DNA of 64,000 bases, from the NCBI GenBank assembly GCA_947179485.1, contig OX359248.1, positions 50,106,386 through 50,170,385 on the forward strand. Direction: 5' to 3'. This document shows positions 57,501 through 60,382 of this stretch, piece after piece. The DNA is from Allacma fusca. Lineage: Eukaryota > Arthropoda > Collembola > Symphypleona > Sminthuridae. A model generated the notes under the pieces. It ran no database searches. It was not told the DNA's origin and saw nothing but the letters and a program-made list of their open reading frames with translations. Numbering within the stretch: the stretch's first letter is position 1; each line of letters starts with the position of its first letter. The translations under genes and the position numbers were made by a program.

Positions 57501-60382
57501 GATAACTTCAAATTATCCTACTCCCCCAAAGTTTTAAAACTACTCCAGAAAAACTTTCACTCCCTCAGCGAATTTTTCATTCCCAATAAATAGAATTCTT
57601 CAGAGTATAGTCAATTATGAAGTAAAACCTCAATACACAAGATCCCACTTTTAAATAAATACAAACCAAACTAATTAAATCCAGAAATTAATTTTTAAAA
57701 AATATGCAAACCAATTTAAATAATACTTTTAAAATTTGACTCAAACTGTTGATTTTTTTAACCTGAAAAAGTGAAGAAAAAAGGCGGACTCTGGATTTCT
57801 TGTCTGGTGAGTTTGTGACGCGTGTAACAGATGATTTTTGCTCGAGAGTCTTCGGACTGAAGTCGATCTACGATCAGATCTCCGTTGGGAAGTAAATGGA
57901 ATCGGCCCCCTCGCTCACCTGCAATCATAAAATCACATTATTTCAAAATTACATTTTGACAACCTTCATGTTTTTGTCACCCCCTCAACAATTCCCATTG
58001 ACGTAAAAAATTCCCTAGGATTATTCTATATTTTGTGAAATATCTCACATGGACCCTTTTGCATTTCAATGAAATTTCTTTTCCCTTTGGACGTAAAACT
58101 CACATGGACGATTTTGCTTCAAATTGAAATTCTGTCCAGAGCATTTTCCCTCGTCACCCTCAACAATACTCAGAACTAATGTGAGAAAAGCGGAGATTTG
58201 AGGGAAGGAATTTAAGAATAGACATTCCCCATGACCTCTATCTTTATAAGGCTATATCGTTAGCCTTTGAAGTAGCATTTGAGAATGTGAGATTTCCTAG
58301 GACTGGGTGGAAATGGGTAAGTTAAAAAAAAACTTGTTCCGTCTTCACATCCTGTGACATGTTTATTGGGAGCTCTGACTTGTGATAGTAAAATTTATGC
58401 GCTCACTTTTTGACCCCCGCAACGTAAATACGTATAAATTTCGGAAGACACGCGGCCTCCCAAACATTATCTCTCAAATCTTTCCCTTTTCTTACCACCA
58501 AAATGTCCTTGTCCCGACGAGCCCAGTACAGTCCAACCCCATTATACTGCACCCCCTCCTTTCACAATAATGCCAAAATTTGCTCAAACTCAACCCTCAA
58601 ATTCCAGTCTTCTCCAAATTTTTATACAGTAACTGTAATTTTGAAAAAAGGGTTTTAAAAAAAGGGTTCATGAAATCCCTCAAAATTTTAGCGTAATGGG
58701 GCTCCGCAAAATTTTACAAATAGACATTCTGAAAATTTCTGAACTTTAAAACGTTTCAACTTCTGCGGAAATTATAAACATCCTAAAATTTATTTGCTTT
58801 ACTTTAAAAACGAAAAAAATATATTTCCCTAGAATTAATTTAAAATTGCCAGAAATTTTAGAAATTTTTTAGCCCTTAATGTTTTTTTTTCACTTGCAAC
58901 CTTAAAATTTTCGTTACAATATTTATGACTAAGCATGTAAGAATTTTGAAGACTTTCTTATTCCTACCCCAGTTATTTTTGATTGTGTTTCGTCCCAAAC
59001 AGGAGGGGTCCACTGTACTGGGTTTTACGCTCCATTTATGCAGATTTCGGGAGAAAAGGCGGGAGAGTCCTGAACGAGAGAGAAAGAGAGATTTGACTCC
59101 ATCCATTATCCCAATAAATCATCCGCCTTTACCTTCCCCACATTTACGGTCTTCAGGTCTCAATTCAACTTCCAAACGGAATGTATAAAGTCACAAAAAA
59201 AAAAAAAATTTGGAGGAGAGTAACTTTATATAACTCCACACAAGAAGCCCGGAATGTCTTCTCTCTTTCCTCCCGCCCAAAATCCTCCGCATTTATATTC
59301 ACAAGACCGGGAAAATCTCTGGAATTTAAGCGTCGCTTTCTGGGACTCGAATTACGTACAGTCCTCACTCCATACTACACCCAGGCTCTAAAACATCTCC
59401 TAACGTTCGTACATACATCCCTTAATTTTGAACAGGGAAATATACGCAATCCTTCCAGTTGGGCTCAAATTCCTAATTTTTCTTTGCATTTTAAAAAGAG
59501 ACATTGAAGGCCTTCGTCCCTCTTGGCTTAGCCCTGAGGTGCTGTAGTAACAAGATTTAACTGTGAGAACTTCATGACTTCCCTCTCTCCGGCCAACTCA
59601 TGGAAGTTCCTTCCTATCCCATGACTTTTGAATAGCTCCCAAGCCTTAAGATAGCCTTTCACAAAGAAGATGGATGGGGAAAGGAGAGGATGATAGCGGA
59701 GTTGCAAAGGCTCTGTCTTTACACGCAGTCAGACCATTTTATCCAGACATCCCTCAAAATTACAATTTATTCTAGTAAATCAATACAGGCCATCCACAGC
59801 ATTACCAGTCCCTCCCTGGTCCATATAAGAAATTAATTCTTCAATATTTGATTCCCCTAATTTGTGGCAGACTCTTTTCTGAACGCTCTCAAATTTATTT
59901 CTAACTAAATAGTGAAGATCCCCAATCGCATGTTTGGATCTGTCCCCCAAAAGTAAGGGATTTAAATGTTTTGGTAAAATCTTACAATTATTAGACATAA
60001 CACTAAATTGCAGATTTTTTTTTTTTTTTTTTTTTTTTTGAAGGACGTAATAAATACAGGACGTAATGCATTATGAATCACAAGGTATTCAGTGTGTTTG
60101 AAGGATGTAAATAAATTGTTGGGAATAATAAAAGAATTTTTTACGGGTGGCCGGGATGGAAAATTGAAGTAATAATAATTATATTTTGTGACTTACCCGC
60201 AATGGAGTGTGGTTTGAGGGCGAGATGATGTTGGTCCCATTTCCAGCCCACAACTTCAATAAAATTTCTTCCGCCGCCAATCAGGTCGATTTCACACTTG
60301 AGTAAAATTGGAGACGTCCTCTGTCTCATTGTGGGCTCCGCAGGCTCTGACCTCACTCGAGCCACCCACTGTTGAGCCACAA
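3339..60382 (-). CDS. Dscam: Dscam-family Ig/FN3 cell-adhesion receptor (5'-partial, about 31 exons)
   Basis: Single-pass surface receptor of the Dscam family, used for homophilic recognition in neurite self-avoidance and targeting. Thirty-one exons on the minus strand were joined by hand; each has an AG acceptor and GT donor, and each exon length fits the phases of its neighbours. Domains in order are Ig2-Ig9, FN3 1-4, Ig10, FN3 5-6, a transmembrane helix and a tail, which is the Dscam order (Ig10 between FN4 and FN5 is diagnostic). Local matches include LNIYG at the Ig5/Ig6 border, PYATFQL in the tail and a short hydrophobic C-terminus. With one Ig7 exon the visible part is about 1,937 residues; Drosophila Dscam1 is about 2,000. 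Ig1, the signal peptide and the promoter are missing. The two Ig7 exons and single Ig2/Ig3 exons point to a Dscam2/Dscam-L2-type paralogue; that subtype is inference. Confidence 0.95.
3690..4140. repeat. 39-bp minisatellite, GGTCAA-rich
   Basis: The core at about 3890-4035 repeats a 39-bp unit containing TTTTTAGGTCAACTCAAG and TTCAAAATTTGGGTCAA. The flanks are degenerate relatives. It lies in the last intron of the Dscam gene. Confidence 0.85.
4180..4690. repeat. 36-bp minisatellite, about 8 near-identical copies
   Basis: Core at about 4273-4543, with unit words GTACGTCATTTTTCGG and TTTGTTCCCAATTTG. Since 36 is a multiple of three, several frames on both strands stay open as 12-residue repeats (for example FFGKFVPNLCTS). 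These are not genes. Confidence 0.92.
4700..5940. other. Intron stretch without recognised features
   Basis: Part of the last Dscam intron. Unique-looking AT-rich DNA with short unsupported frames on both strands; no splice-bounded coding block was found. Confidence 0.5.
6160..6880. repeat. Long-unit minisatellite (about 60-80 bp), TTTTTCTGTAAACAAA type
   Basis: Repeats of CCTCCAAAATTTTTGTCTC, then TGCTTTTTTCTGTAAAC and AAAAACATTTCTGCAAAC, about 10 copies with variable numbers of a TTCTGCAAACAAA sub-unit. It opens frames of up to 315 residues (K/F/C-rich on minus), which are artefacts of the repeat. Confidence 0.9.
6900..8088. other. Intron stretch between the last two Dscam exons
   Basis: No coding block that fits the Dscam phases. 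It contains a TACATATGTACATA-like simple stretch near 7503-7545 and CT-rich patches near 7660-7735. A possible small exon near 7291-7337 was considered and rejected on phase. Confidence 0.45.
8089..8773 (-). CDS. Dscam: Dscam exon: cytoplasmic tail, main part
   Basis: 685 bp, 227 full codons. Near the start is PEMEDISPYATFQL; fly Dscam has MEDEICPYATFHL, a strong family match. It continues with QQQTYSGIRGDPRLE, then an acidic run (EDEEDVDEEEEEEDDDD) encoded by GAG/GAT triplets at about 8470-8530, and a serine/proline/histidine-rich part ending SHSKKV. The exon stops at AAG|GTGAGT, a near-perfect donor. If unspliced, the frame ends at once with R and a TGA inside the donor, giving a shorter tail. 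Confidence 0.9.
8774..10187. other. Dscam intron, low-complexity patches only
   Basis: Contains short direct repeats of TTTTTCAAAAACATAA and TCGGAAATTTTTTCTC near 9020-9095, and a poly-A run near 9438-9455. No exon recognised. Confidence 0.45.
10188..10340 (-). CDS. Dscam: Dscam exon: cytoplasmic tail, proximal part
   Basis: 153 bp, phase 1 to 1. It encodes RVVDHMSNLANRNPRPLPH, a proline/arginine stretch that could serve as an SH3 ligand (fly has PPNRKLPPVPG here). It continues with FPYREQLYSTLPCPPFHPN, where YSTL fits a Y-x-x-hydrophobic sorting motif. Both functional readings are inference. The donor is ATAG|GTAAGC. Confidence 0.88.
11485..11550. repeat. AAAT tetranucleotide microsatellite
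   Basis: About 14 copies of AAAT with minor interruptions in the intron before the transmembrane exon. The rest of 10341-11480 and 11560-11750 shows nothing recognisable. Confidence 0.9.
11755..12040. repeat. 18-bp minisatellite (GATTCGAATCTGAATTTC)
   Basis: About 15 copies of an 18-bp unit, itself close to a 9-bp duplication. TTCGAA gives each unit a palindromic centre. It is a multiple of three, so repetitive frames open on both strands (SDSNRNP, RFESEF); these are not genes. Confidence 0.92.
12060..13210. other. Dscam intron, no recognised feature
   Basis: Unique-looking AT-rich DNA between the 18-bp array and the transmembrane exon. Short frames lack domains and suitable splice borders. 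Confidence 0.4.
13211..13357 (-). CDS. Dscam: Dscam exon: juxtamembrane and transmembrane segment
   Basis: 147 bp, phase 1 to 1. An extracellular stalk (MPAVDVTTKNMVRDYSP) leads to about 24 hydrophobic residues starting ANLTLIIPVIIAG and ending ASVLAY. The stop-transfer WKTRR follows and is completed by the next exon. This corresponds to the fly transmembrane segment LNLVVPVVAALLVIII. The donor is ACCC|GTGAGT. Confidence 0.94.
13800..14900. repeat. 22-bp minisatellite ATTGACCTAGATTAGAAAAA, about 26 clean copies
   Basis: The core at about 14255-14850 is almost identical copy to copy. It is preceded by a degenerate zone (13800-14250) of related ATTGACCTACTGACCTTAAT units and followed by decayed TTGACC-containing remnants as far as about 15700. 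This looks like an older array with a recently homogenised centre. Confidence 0.93.
16113..16259 (-). CDS. Dscam: Dscam exon: FN3-6, C-terminal part
   Basis: 147 bp, phase 1 to 1. It encodes GKEEQIPFRNEHSMGGLKE, then GTSYEILITTFGYSASNTA and ends TLNRYGE. Fly has ATWYNLRITAHNSAGFTVA. The acceptor GAAGCAG was chosen over an earlier AG because it gives the WLPG|KEEQ join in frame. Confidence 0.91.
16690..17000. repeat. About 31-bp degenerate minisatellite
   Basis: Units contain ACATTTACATTTTCGTC and TTAAAATTTTAAAA, about 9 to 10 copies of uneven length, in the 868-bp intron between the two FN3-6 exons. Confidence 0.85.
17128..17383 (-). CDS. Dscam: Dscam exon: FN3-5 C-part plus FN3-6 N-part
   Basis: 256 bp, phase 0 to 1. 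It starts NCPCGSILNVYMSAYNDAG, matching fly LLCGSRYQVYATGFNNIG, including the cysteine-glycine-serine. FN3-6 follows with QEVLLVNSTSVRLSLYAL, then SLCPTTSFSVSIRESQL. The acceptor is AATTCCAG and the donor CCTG|GTGAGT. Confidence 0.93.
17384..20494. other. Large Dscam intron, no exon seen
   Basis: 3.1 kb containing a GT microsatellite (18955-19055), TACATA-rich stretches near 19160-19185 and 20070-20135, and one copy of the TTATAACAAGAGTTGACTG word near 18378. Open frames are short and unsupported. Confidence 0.45.
18955..19055. repeat. GT microsatellite with interruptions
   Basis: About 100 bp of GT dinucleotides broken by GA, TA and GC steps. Likely length-polymorphic. Confidence 0.95.
20495..20685 (-). 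CDS. Dscam: Dscam exon: FN3-5, N-terminal part
   Basis: 191 bp. It reads VPAVPNLEFRLENRNIIL, the FN3 tryptophan ILSWTVPVSRDEDDSPL, then GFTVFYRSLGSIQEWRK and ends NYTLR. Fly FN5 has PLHGYTLHYKPEFGEWE. It ends in phase 0 at AGG|GTAATT. Confidence 0.92.
21500..22640. repeat. 27-bp minisatellite, CTTGACCTAAACTTGAATTG
   Basis: The core at about 21880-22240 has around 13 copies ending in variants such as AACTCCA or AAGATTA. Outer parts are strongly diverged TTGACCT/ACTTGAA sequence. It lies in the intron between Ig10 and FN3-5. Confidence 0.9.
22650..24003. other. Dscam intron with TGACCTAGGTCA patches
   Basis: No exon recognised. Near 23200-23710 there are several TGACC/GGTCA words, including near-palindromes TGACCTAGGTCA at about 23392 and 23531, similar to patches in other introns. 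Confidence 0.6.
24004..24306 (-). CDS. Dscam: Dscam exon: Ig10
   Basis: 303 bp, a whole Ig domain in one exon between FN3-4 and FN3-5, the placement that defines Dscam. It encodes VEGRVVGQSRVIEVYGGQ, first cysteine SLHCGVIG, tryptophan MVRWTTNGG, and second cysteine DAGNYTCQPD, ending YTLKVKG. The acceptor is TTGTTGTAG and the donor AAAG|GTATGA. Confidence 0.94.
24738..24919 (-). CDS. Dscam: Dscam exon: FN3-4, C-terminal half
   Basis: 182 bp. It reads IVEGQTDAFESKRKISPS, then HKYVFWMTASNSKGESAPS and ends APPPM. Fly has KPYEFWVTASTTIGEGQQS, so the unusual FW-M/V-TAS motif is conserved. The donor is AATGG|GTAACT. It joins the Ig10 exon as PPPM|VEGR. Confidence 0.93.
25310..26215. repeat. 24-bp minisatellite CAACAAAATTTTCCGTACAA, about 35 copies
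   Basis: The unit of 24 bp (8 codons) varies mainly at CCGTAC/CCTTAC/CAGTAC. All three plus frames and some minus frames stay open for long distances, producing frames of 242 and 230 residues (QNFPYNLQ, TKFSVQFA). It sits in an intron of the opposite strand and has no gene signals, so it is a repeat. Confidence 0.93.
26437..26554 (-). CDS. Dscam: Dscam exon: FN3-4, N-terminal half
   Basis: 118 bp. It encodes VPSSPGDVVGYASSEKSV, then YLNWVPPRRPNGVLTHYTV; fly FN4 is SWRPPAQPNGIITQYTVYSK. It ends with two bases of an arginine codon (YFR) at CG|GTATGT. The next exon supplies the third base. Confidence 0.93.
26913..27062 (-). CDS. Dscam: Dscam exon: FN3-3, C-terminal half
   Basis: 150 bp, phase 1 to 1. 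It reads FAEIHQTSGLTTVLSGL, then PNTNYSIHITPVNNAGESY and ends FCRTLED. Fly has DTVLHGLKKYTNYTMQVLA at this place. The acceptor is CCTTAG and the donor GATG|GTAAGT. Confidence 0.91.
27974..28117 (-). CDS. Dscam: Dscam exon: FN3-3, N-terminal half
   Basis: 144 bp, phase 1 to 1. It encodes VPGSPVRVPSCVRLSYQSL, the FN3 tryptophan LQLSWQPPT, then NGIVNSYKVVYYPITP. Fly FN3-3 has NGVIKTYKVVYAPSDE, a very close match. The donor is TTTCA|GTGAGT. Confidence 0.93.
28310..29230. repeat. 64-bp minisatellite, GCAAAGTTAGGTCAAAA
   Basis: Core at about 28318-28930, with roughly 9 copies. Unit words are GCAAAGTTAGGTCAAAAAC, GGTCAAGAGCTGAAAAAG and TAGTCACGTTTTAGTCATG. Two sub-families alternate in blocks (GTATTTGC and GTGTTAGC ends), suggesting stepwise duplication. 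Decayed copies continue to 29230. Confidence 0.92.
29509..29771 (-). CDS. Dscam: Dscam exon: FN3-2, C-terminal part
   Basis: 263 bp. It reads SNEEPRDLIVPVEGAS, then FQVLALAPFTQYEIHISAL and NNAGEGPKSQPVLIRTLED. The last part is the FN3 G-strand motif (fly YSVVIQAFNKIGAGPLSE). A loop with CCQ adds extra cysteines near LACCQ-like sequence (EASACCQF), not standard for FN3. The donor is GATG|GTGAGC. Confidence 0.91.
29911..30023 (-). CDS. Dscam: Dscam exon: FN3-2, N-terminal part
   Basis: 113 bp, phase 0 to 2. It encodes VRGRATANQGILISWSG, then MMHGVILGYRVLILSHL; fly FN2 has RVTWKPP...NGEILGYYVGYK. The donor CATTT|GTAAGG was chosen because it is strong and leaves two bases that complete a leucine codon with the next exon. 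Confidence 0.86.
30259..30608 (-). CDS. Dscam: Dscam exon: FN3-1
   Basis: 350 bp, covering all of the first fibronectin type III domain. It starts KPGRPEDLRASEI, has the FN3 core tryptophan in LVLVWLPPH, and ends with STYIFRVSGVNSAGNGPP, the usual Y-x-V-x-A-x-N-x-x-G pattern. A proline/serine-rich tail SSPPSAPPSN begins FN3-2. The donor AAT|GTTAGT is less common but keeps phase 0 with the next exon. Confidence 0.92.
31001..31152 (-). CDS. Dscam: Dscam exon: Ig9, C-terminal half
   Basis: 152 bp. It reads IYSLVHREGKKSRVTLVM, then DKGIYQCTANNSLGKVSQS and ends ELWVE. The second Ig9 cysteine is in YQCTANN. The acceptor is CCTCACAG and the donor GAAG|GTATAT. It joins directly to FN3-1 as WVE|EKPGRP. 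Confidence 0.92.
31545..32420. repeat. Composite minisatellite: 38-bp then 26- and 12-bp units
   Basis: At 31800-32095 a 38-bp unit (GTTCGAGTGAATGTTTGAG, TTTCAAGTTTCATTGTGAA) repeats about 8 times. It passes into units of GTTGGTGTTTGA (12 bp) and a 26-bp form with TTTCAAGTTTGA near 32150-32310. All forms share GTTTGAGTTTCAAGTTT. It lies in the intron within Ig9. Confidence 0.92.
33148..33295 (-). CDS. Dscam: Dscam exon: Ig9, N-terminal half
   Basis: 148 bp. It encodes VPPYFTKTLERQSVSQG, then VTCEVHGDSPMSVAWMKDS, with first cysteine and core tryptophan of Ig9. The fly sequence is APPEFTEKLRNQTARRGE. It ends with two bases of an arginine codon (ANR) at a CAACAG|GTAGGG donor. Confidence 0.93.
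33400..34400. other. AGGTCA-rich intron patch
   Basis: The 1.3-kb intron between Ig9 and Ig8 carries more than ten GGTCA/TGACC words, including TGACCTAGGTCAA near 33470, AGGTCAAAGGTCAA near 33605 and TCAAGGTCAAAGGTCAAAA near 34057. It has no clear tandem period. Confidence 0.7.
34604..34789 (-). CDS. Dscam: Dscam exon: Ig8, C-terminal half
   Basis: 186 bp, phase 1 to 1. It reads DGLELKWRPVETLWPS, then HNGSLIFLEAEEHHGGQY and MCKIENGIGPGES. The second Ig8 cysteine lies in YMCKIENGIG (fly YLCEAINGIGSG). I chose the acceptor TTCCAG|GCGATG over an AG further upstream because it restores the STG|DGL join. Confidence 0.91.
34905..35024 (-). CDS. Dscam: Dscam exon: Ig8, N-terminal half
   Basis: 120 bp, phase 1 to 1. 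It encodes VGPKWSREPLDANVSRGEE, then MHCSGSGVPPPVISWFKST. The fly equivalent is PPRWILEPTDKAFAQGSD and ECKADGFPKPQVTWKK. The acceptor is TTGTGCAG and the donor ACAG|GTATAT. The intron to the next exon is only 115 bp. Confidence 0.93.
35180..36140. repeat. 34-bp and degenerate ACTTGACCT minisatellite
   Basis: The core at about 35760-36010 repeats a 34-bp unit containing ATGACCTTAATCCTGACTC and AAGCTTAAACTTG. The 35180-35750 part is a diverged mixture of ACTTGACCTGAACTTGACC words. It lies in the intron between Ig8 and Ig7B. Confidence 0.85.
36150..37740. other. Dscam intron between Ig8 and Ig7B, no exon seen
   Basis: Holds three copies of the TATAACGAGAG-type word (near 36806, 36930 and 37264) and short unsupported frames. 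No further Ig7-like exon was found here. Confidence 0.5.
37740..38060. repeat. 30-bp minisatellite, CCAAGAAAAATTCGTCCT
   Basis: About 8 copies of a 30-bp unit (CCAAGAAAAATTCGTCCTCC then CACAAAAT), clean in the middle and decayed at both ends. The plus frame of 69 residues here is a repeat product. Confidence 0.85.
38976..39284 (-). CDS. Dscam: Dscam Ig7 exon B (whole domain; probable alternative exon)
   Basis: 309 bp, phase 1 to 1, again a whole Ig7-type domain in one exon. It begins VPVKIEPFAFQEGLKEG, then RLVCGVSQGDLPISF, and ends EYSCLASNPASQ and LLVQ. The DLPI and PFAF words match Ig7 of Dscam proteins. The usual core tryptophan appears replaced by phenylalanine (SFSFFKDH). Splice sites are strong: acceptor TTTCTCTTATAG and donor CAAG|GTAAGA. 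The last G joins the Ig8 exon to give valine. Confidence 0.9.
39375..39402. repeat. GA-rich microsatellite beside exon Ig7B
   Basis: AGAGGGAGGGACAGAGAG followed by GA repeats, about 90 bases upstream of the Ig7B acceptor on the minus strand. In the transcript this is a CU-rich tract, so it could bind polypyrimidine factors; that is inference. Confidence 0.7.
39890..40640. repeat. 28-bp minisatellite between the two Ig7 exons
   Basis: The core at about 40200-40500 has around 11 copies of a unit with TTTTTCCAAATTTGCAAGCC and TAAATGG. It fills much of the 1.73-kb intron between exons 7A and 7B. Its outer parts are diverged (AATTTGCACGCCTCAA). Confidence 0.9.
41013..41336 (-). CDS. Dscam: Dscam Ig7 exon A (whole domain; probable alternative exon)
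   Basis: 324 bp, a complete Ig domain in one exon, phase 1 to 1. It begins APLRIAPFPEKG, the Ig7 signature (fly PQIVPFAYEDL). The first cysteine is TLVCSLSSG, the core tryptophan LKWSKG and the second cysteine GVYTCTASD; it ends HELTVL. A lysine/glutamate-rich loop (EKNSPEEKKATE) precedes the later strands. The splice sites look weak: the acceptor follows a purine-rich stretch (AAATTGCAAACCCATTCACAG) and the donor is CTCG|GTATTA. It lies upstream of exon 7B. Either both are used in series (ten N-terminal Igs, unusual) or they are mutually exclusive; I favour the latter. Confidence 0.88.
41440..41960. repeat. Degenerate minisatellite, TTTTCCAAATTCAGGAAAT
   Basis: Mixed units of roughly 20-40 bp sharing TTCAGGAAATTTTCC and ATCTAGAAATTTTCC, about 100 bases upstream of the Ig7A acceptor. 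It opens minus frames with an E/F/G/K repeat (EFGKLTF), which are not genes. A run of nine G on the plus strand lies near 41399-41407. Confidence 0.85.
42336..42497 (-). CDS. Dscam: Dscam exon: Ig6, C-terminal half
   Basis: 162 bp, phase 1 to 1. It reads DGLKLPLNQRQRVGSNGTL, then TSVERSSDGGSYICSAWDS and ends QVNVV. The fly match is RALPINRKQKVFPNGTL and ENVERNSDQATYTC. The exon can join either Ig7 exon in frame, because both begin with two bases completing the codon opened by its final G. Confidence 0.94.
42960..43560. other. AGGTCA-rich intron patch
   Basis: Carries many direct half-sites, such as AGGTCAAAGGTCAAGGTCA at about 43132-43150, GGGTCAAAGGTCAGGGGTCA near 43263, and CTGGGTCAAAGGTCAAA near 43418. 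No tandem period; it resembles the patch at 33400-34400. Confidence 0.7.
43910..44020 (-). CDS. Dscam: Dscam exon: Ig6, N-terminal half
   Basis: 111 bp, phase 1 to 1. It encodes APWVRVVPPVVAIGGEFLE, then IQCPVSGYPIAGISWEK. The fly sequence here is TCPVAGYPIDSIVWERD, an easily recognised match. The first cysteine and core tryptophan of Ig6 are present. The donor is AAAG|GTACGT. Confidence 0.94.
44310..45270. repeat. 36/37-bp minisatellite, GAATCGAAACCTGAGCTT
   Basis: Two blocks: first a 36-bp unit with AAACTTGGAATAAGACTTG (about 44560-44840), then a 37-bp unit with AAACTTGAATCGAAAACTTG (about 44840-45040), both sharing GAATCGAAACCTGAGCTT. Ends are diverged. It lies in the intron between the microexon and Ig6. 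Confidence 0.92.
45460..45473 (-). CDS. Dscam: Dscam 14-base microexon (Ig5/Ig6 linker)
   Basis: Only 14 bases, bounded by TTTCCAG upstream and GTGAGA downstream on the minus strand. It supplies one base of an arginine codon, four residues LNIY, and the first base of a glycine codon, giving R-LNIY-G. Dscam proteins have AKLNVYG exactly here, so the exon is needed for the normal linker. A TACTAAT branch-point-like word lies about 30 bases before the acceptor. Skipping it would shift the frame (14 is not a multiple of 3). Confidence 0.88.
45707..45844 (-). CDS. Dscam: Dscam exon: Ig5, C-terminal half
   Basis: 138 bp. It encodes IILGDHVTSHGDMISYYNV followed by DGGLYSCTASNTVA, with the second Ig5 cysteine in LYSC. 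Fly Dscam has QYVTVNGDVVSYLNI and DGGLYKCIAKSKVG at this place. It ends HSA plus AG, so the arginine codon is completed by the 14-base microexon. Confidence 0.93.
46918..47068 (-). CDS. Dscam: Dscam exon: Ig5, N-terminal half
   Basis: 151 bp. It reads DSPPRLLLGFLDQT, then SLRCVFHSGYPLPKILW and TIDGFLPVPDPR. These give the first Ig5 cysteine and core tryptophan, and match the Dscam layout DPPVI...LKC...PTPEISW. It ends on two bases of an arginine codon; the donor is CCTAG|GTAATG. Confidence 0.93.
47495..48400. repeat. 44-bp minisatellite, GGTCAAGTATGGGTCAAATT
   Basis: The core at about 47960-48310 repeats a 44-bp unit (GGTCAAGTATGGGTCAAA, TTTTGTTCAAATGTGGAT), with a 22-bp half-unit still recognisable. 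Upstream 47500-47720 holds diverged GTCAAATTTTGGTCAA units. Confidence 0.9.
48691..48787 (-). CDS. Dscam: Dscam exon: Ig4, C-terminal half
   Basis: 97 bp, phase 0 to 1. It encodes ISQIQREDQGIYQCFGRK and RESAQSALRLQLA, which parallels the fly Dscam Ig4 end (KKEDKGMYQCFVRND, then ESAEASAELKL). The Ig4 second cysteine is in IYQCFG. The acceptor is GCATAG and the donor GCAG|GTTAGG. Confidence 0.92.
49125..49147. repeat. CA microsatellite
   Basis: About 11 CA dinucleotides. Shorter CA runs lie near 49615 and 55151-55168. The surrounding 48788-50400 intron shows no exon. Confidence 0.95.
50400..50965. repeat. Degenerate 9-bp repeat (GTGAAAGTA)
   Basis: Dense GTGAAAGTA/GTGAAAGTG copies near 50460-50540, thinning into AGTGAAAAC words up to the donor of the Ig3/Ig4 exon at 50979. 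On the sense strand it is a CU-rich stretch just inside the intron. Confidence 0.8.
50979..51351 (-). CDS. Dscam: Dscam exon: Ig3 C-half plus Ig4 N-half
   Basis: 373 bp. The first part finishes Ig3 with core tryptophan WEKF and second cysteine SGQYRCSYP. It then enters Ig4 with ADIVCTTSS and the tryptophan ITWYKDN. It ends in phase 0 at NVLQ|GTGACT. Unlike most domain borders here, the Ig3/Ig4 border is not interrupted by an intron. Confidence 0.93.
52082..52202 (-). CDS. Dscam: Dscam exon: Ig3, N-terminal half
   Basis: 121 bp. It starts TTMELPGPTLLERYPDP and carries the first Ig3 cysteine in PVILHCVGGY. The acceptor is TTTTGCAG and the donor is GTCAG|GTATGA. It ends with two bases of an arginine codon that the next exon completes (SVR|WEKF). 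This is the domain that is hypervariable in Drosophila Dscam1 (exon 6 array); no second copy is seen nearby. Confidence 0.9.
52890..53200. repeat. 24-bp minisatellite, GTTGCAAATCTTCTGGCAAT
   Basis: About 9 copies of a 24-bp unit; because it is 8 codons long, frames on both strands stay open (QPELPEDL on minus). It lies in the largest Dscam intron, between Ig3 and Ig2. Confidence 0.92.
53955..54660. repeat. 25-bp minisatellite, AATCTAAACTTGAATTTGTA
   Basis: The core at about 53990-54430 has around 18 copies ending TCCCA or TCCTA; two variant types occur in runs (AATCTAAAC and AACCTAAAC), which suggests local spread. Diverged ACTTGAA units follow to 54660. Confidence 0.92.
54670..55615. other. 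Intron stretch without recognised features
   Basis: Between two arrays in the Ig2-Ig3 intron. Has a short CA run (55151-55168) and unsupported short frames on both strands. I looked for extra half-Ig exons here and saw none. Confidence 0.45.
55620..56910. repeat. 25-bp minisatellite AACGTTGTTCAAAGACAACA, about 35+ copies
   Basis: One of the longest arrays here. The unit has the palindrome AACGTT and a TTGTT...AACAA inverted pair, so each copy can fold. Copies at 56020-56270 and 56340-56650 are almost identical, separated by a variant block (GGTCTCAGACAATGACTATA). No unique spacers, so this is not CRISPR. Confidence 0.93.
56920..57762. other. Intron stretch before the Ig2 C-half exon
   Basis: AT-rich, no recognisable coding block; short minus frames lack Ig features and phase-compatible borders. 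Confidence 0.4.
57763..57918 (-). CDS. Dscam: Dscam exon: Ig2, C-terminal half
   Basis: 156 bp, phase 1 to 1. It reads ERGGRFHLLPNGDL, then the second Ig2 cysteine in KIICYTRHKLT, which closely parallels the Dscam pattern LPSGEL...CRTKHRLT. It joins the previous exon as SIAG|ERGG. The donor TCAG|GTTAAA is slightly unusual but phase-compatible with the next exon. Confidence 0.88.
57919..60196. other. Intron within Ig2
   Basis: 2.28 kb between the two Ig2 exons, where a Dscam1-type gene would be expected to carry alternative half-Ig2 exons. I see no repeated coding block, only AT-rich DNA, a poly-T run (60018-60040) and short frames. Confidence 0.5.
60197..60382 (-). CDS. Dscam: Dscam exon: Ig2, N-terminal half
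   Basis: First exon seen, 186 bp, phase 1 at both ends. It encodes VAQQWVARV at the Ig1/Ig2 border (compare VVSQSYE in fly Dscam), then the first Ig cysteine in LLKCEI and the core tryptophan region VVGWKWDQ. The acceptor follows a long CT-rich tract (about 60384-60420). The donor is GCGG|GTAAGT. This half-domain corresponds to variable exon 4 of Drosophila Dscam1, but only one copy is visible here. Confidence 0.9.
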
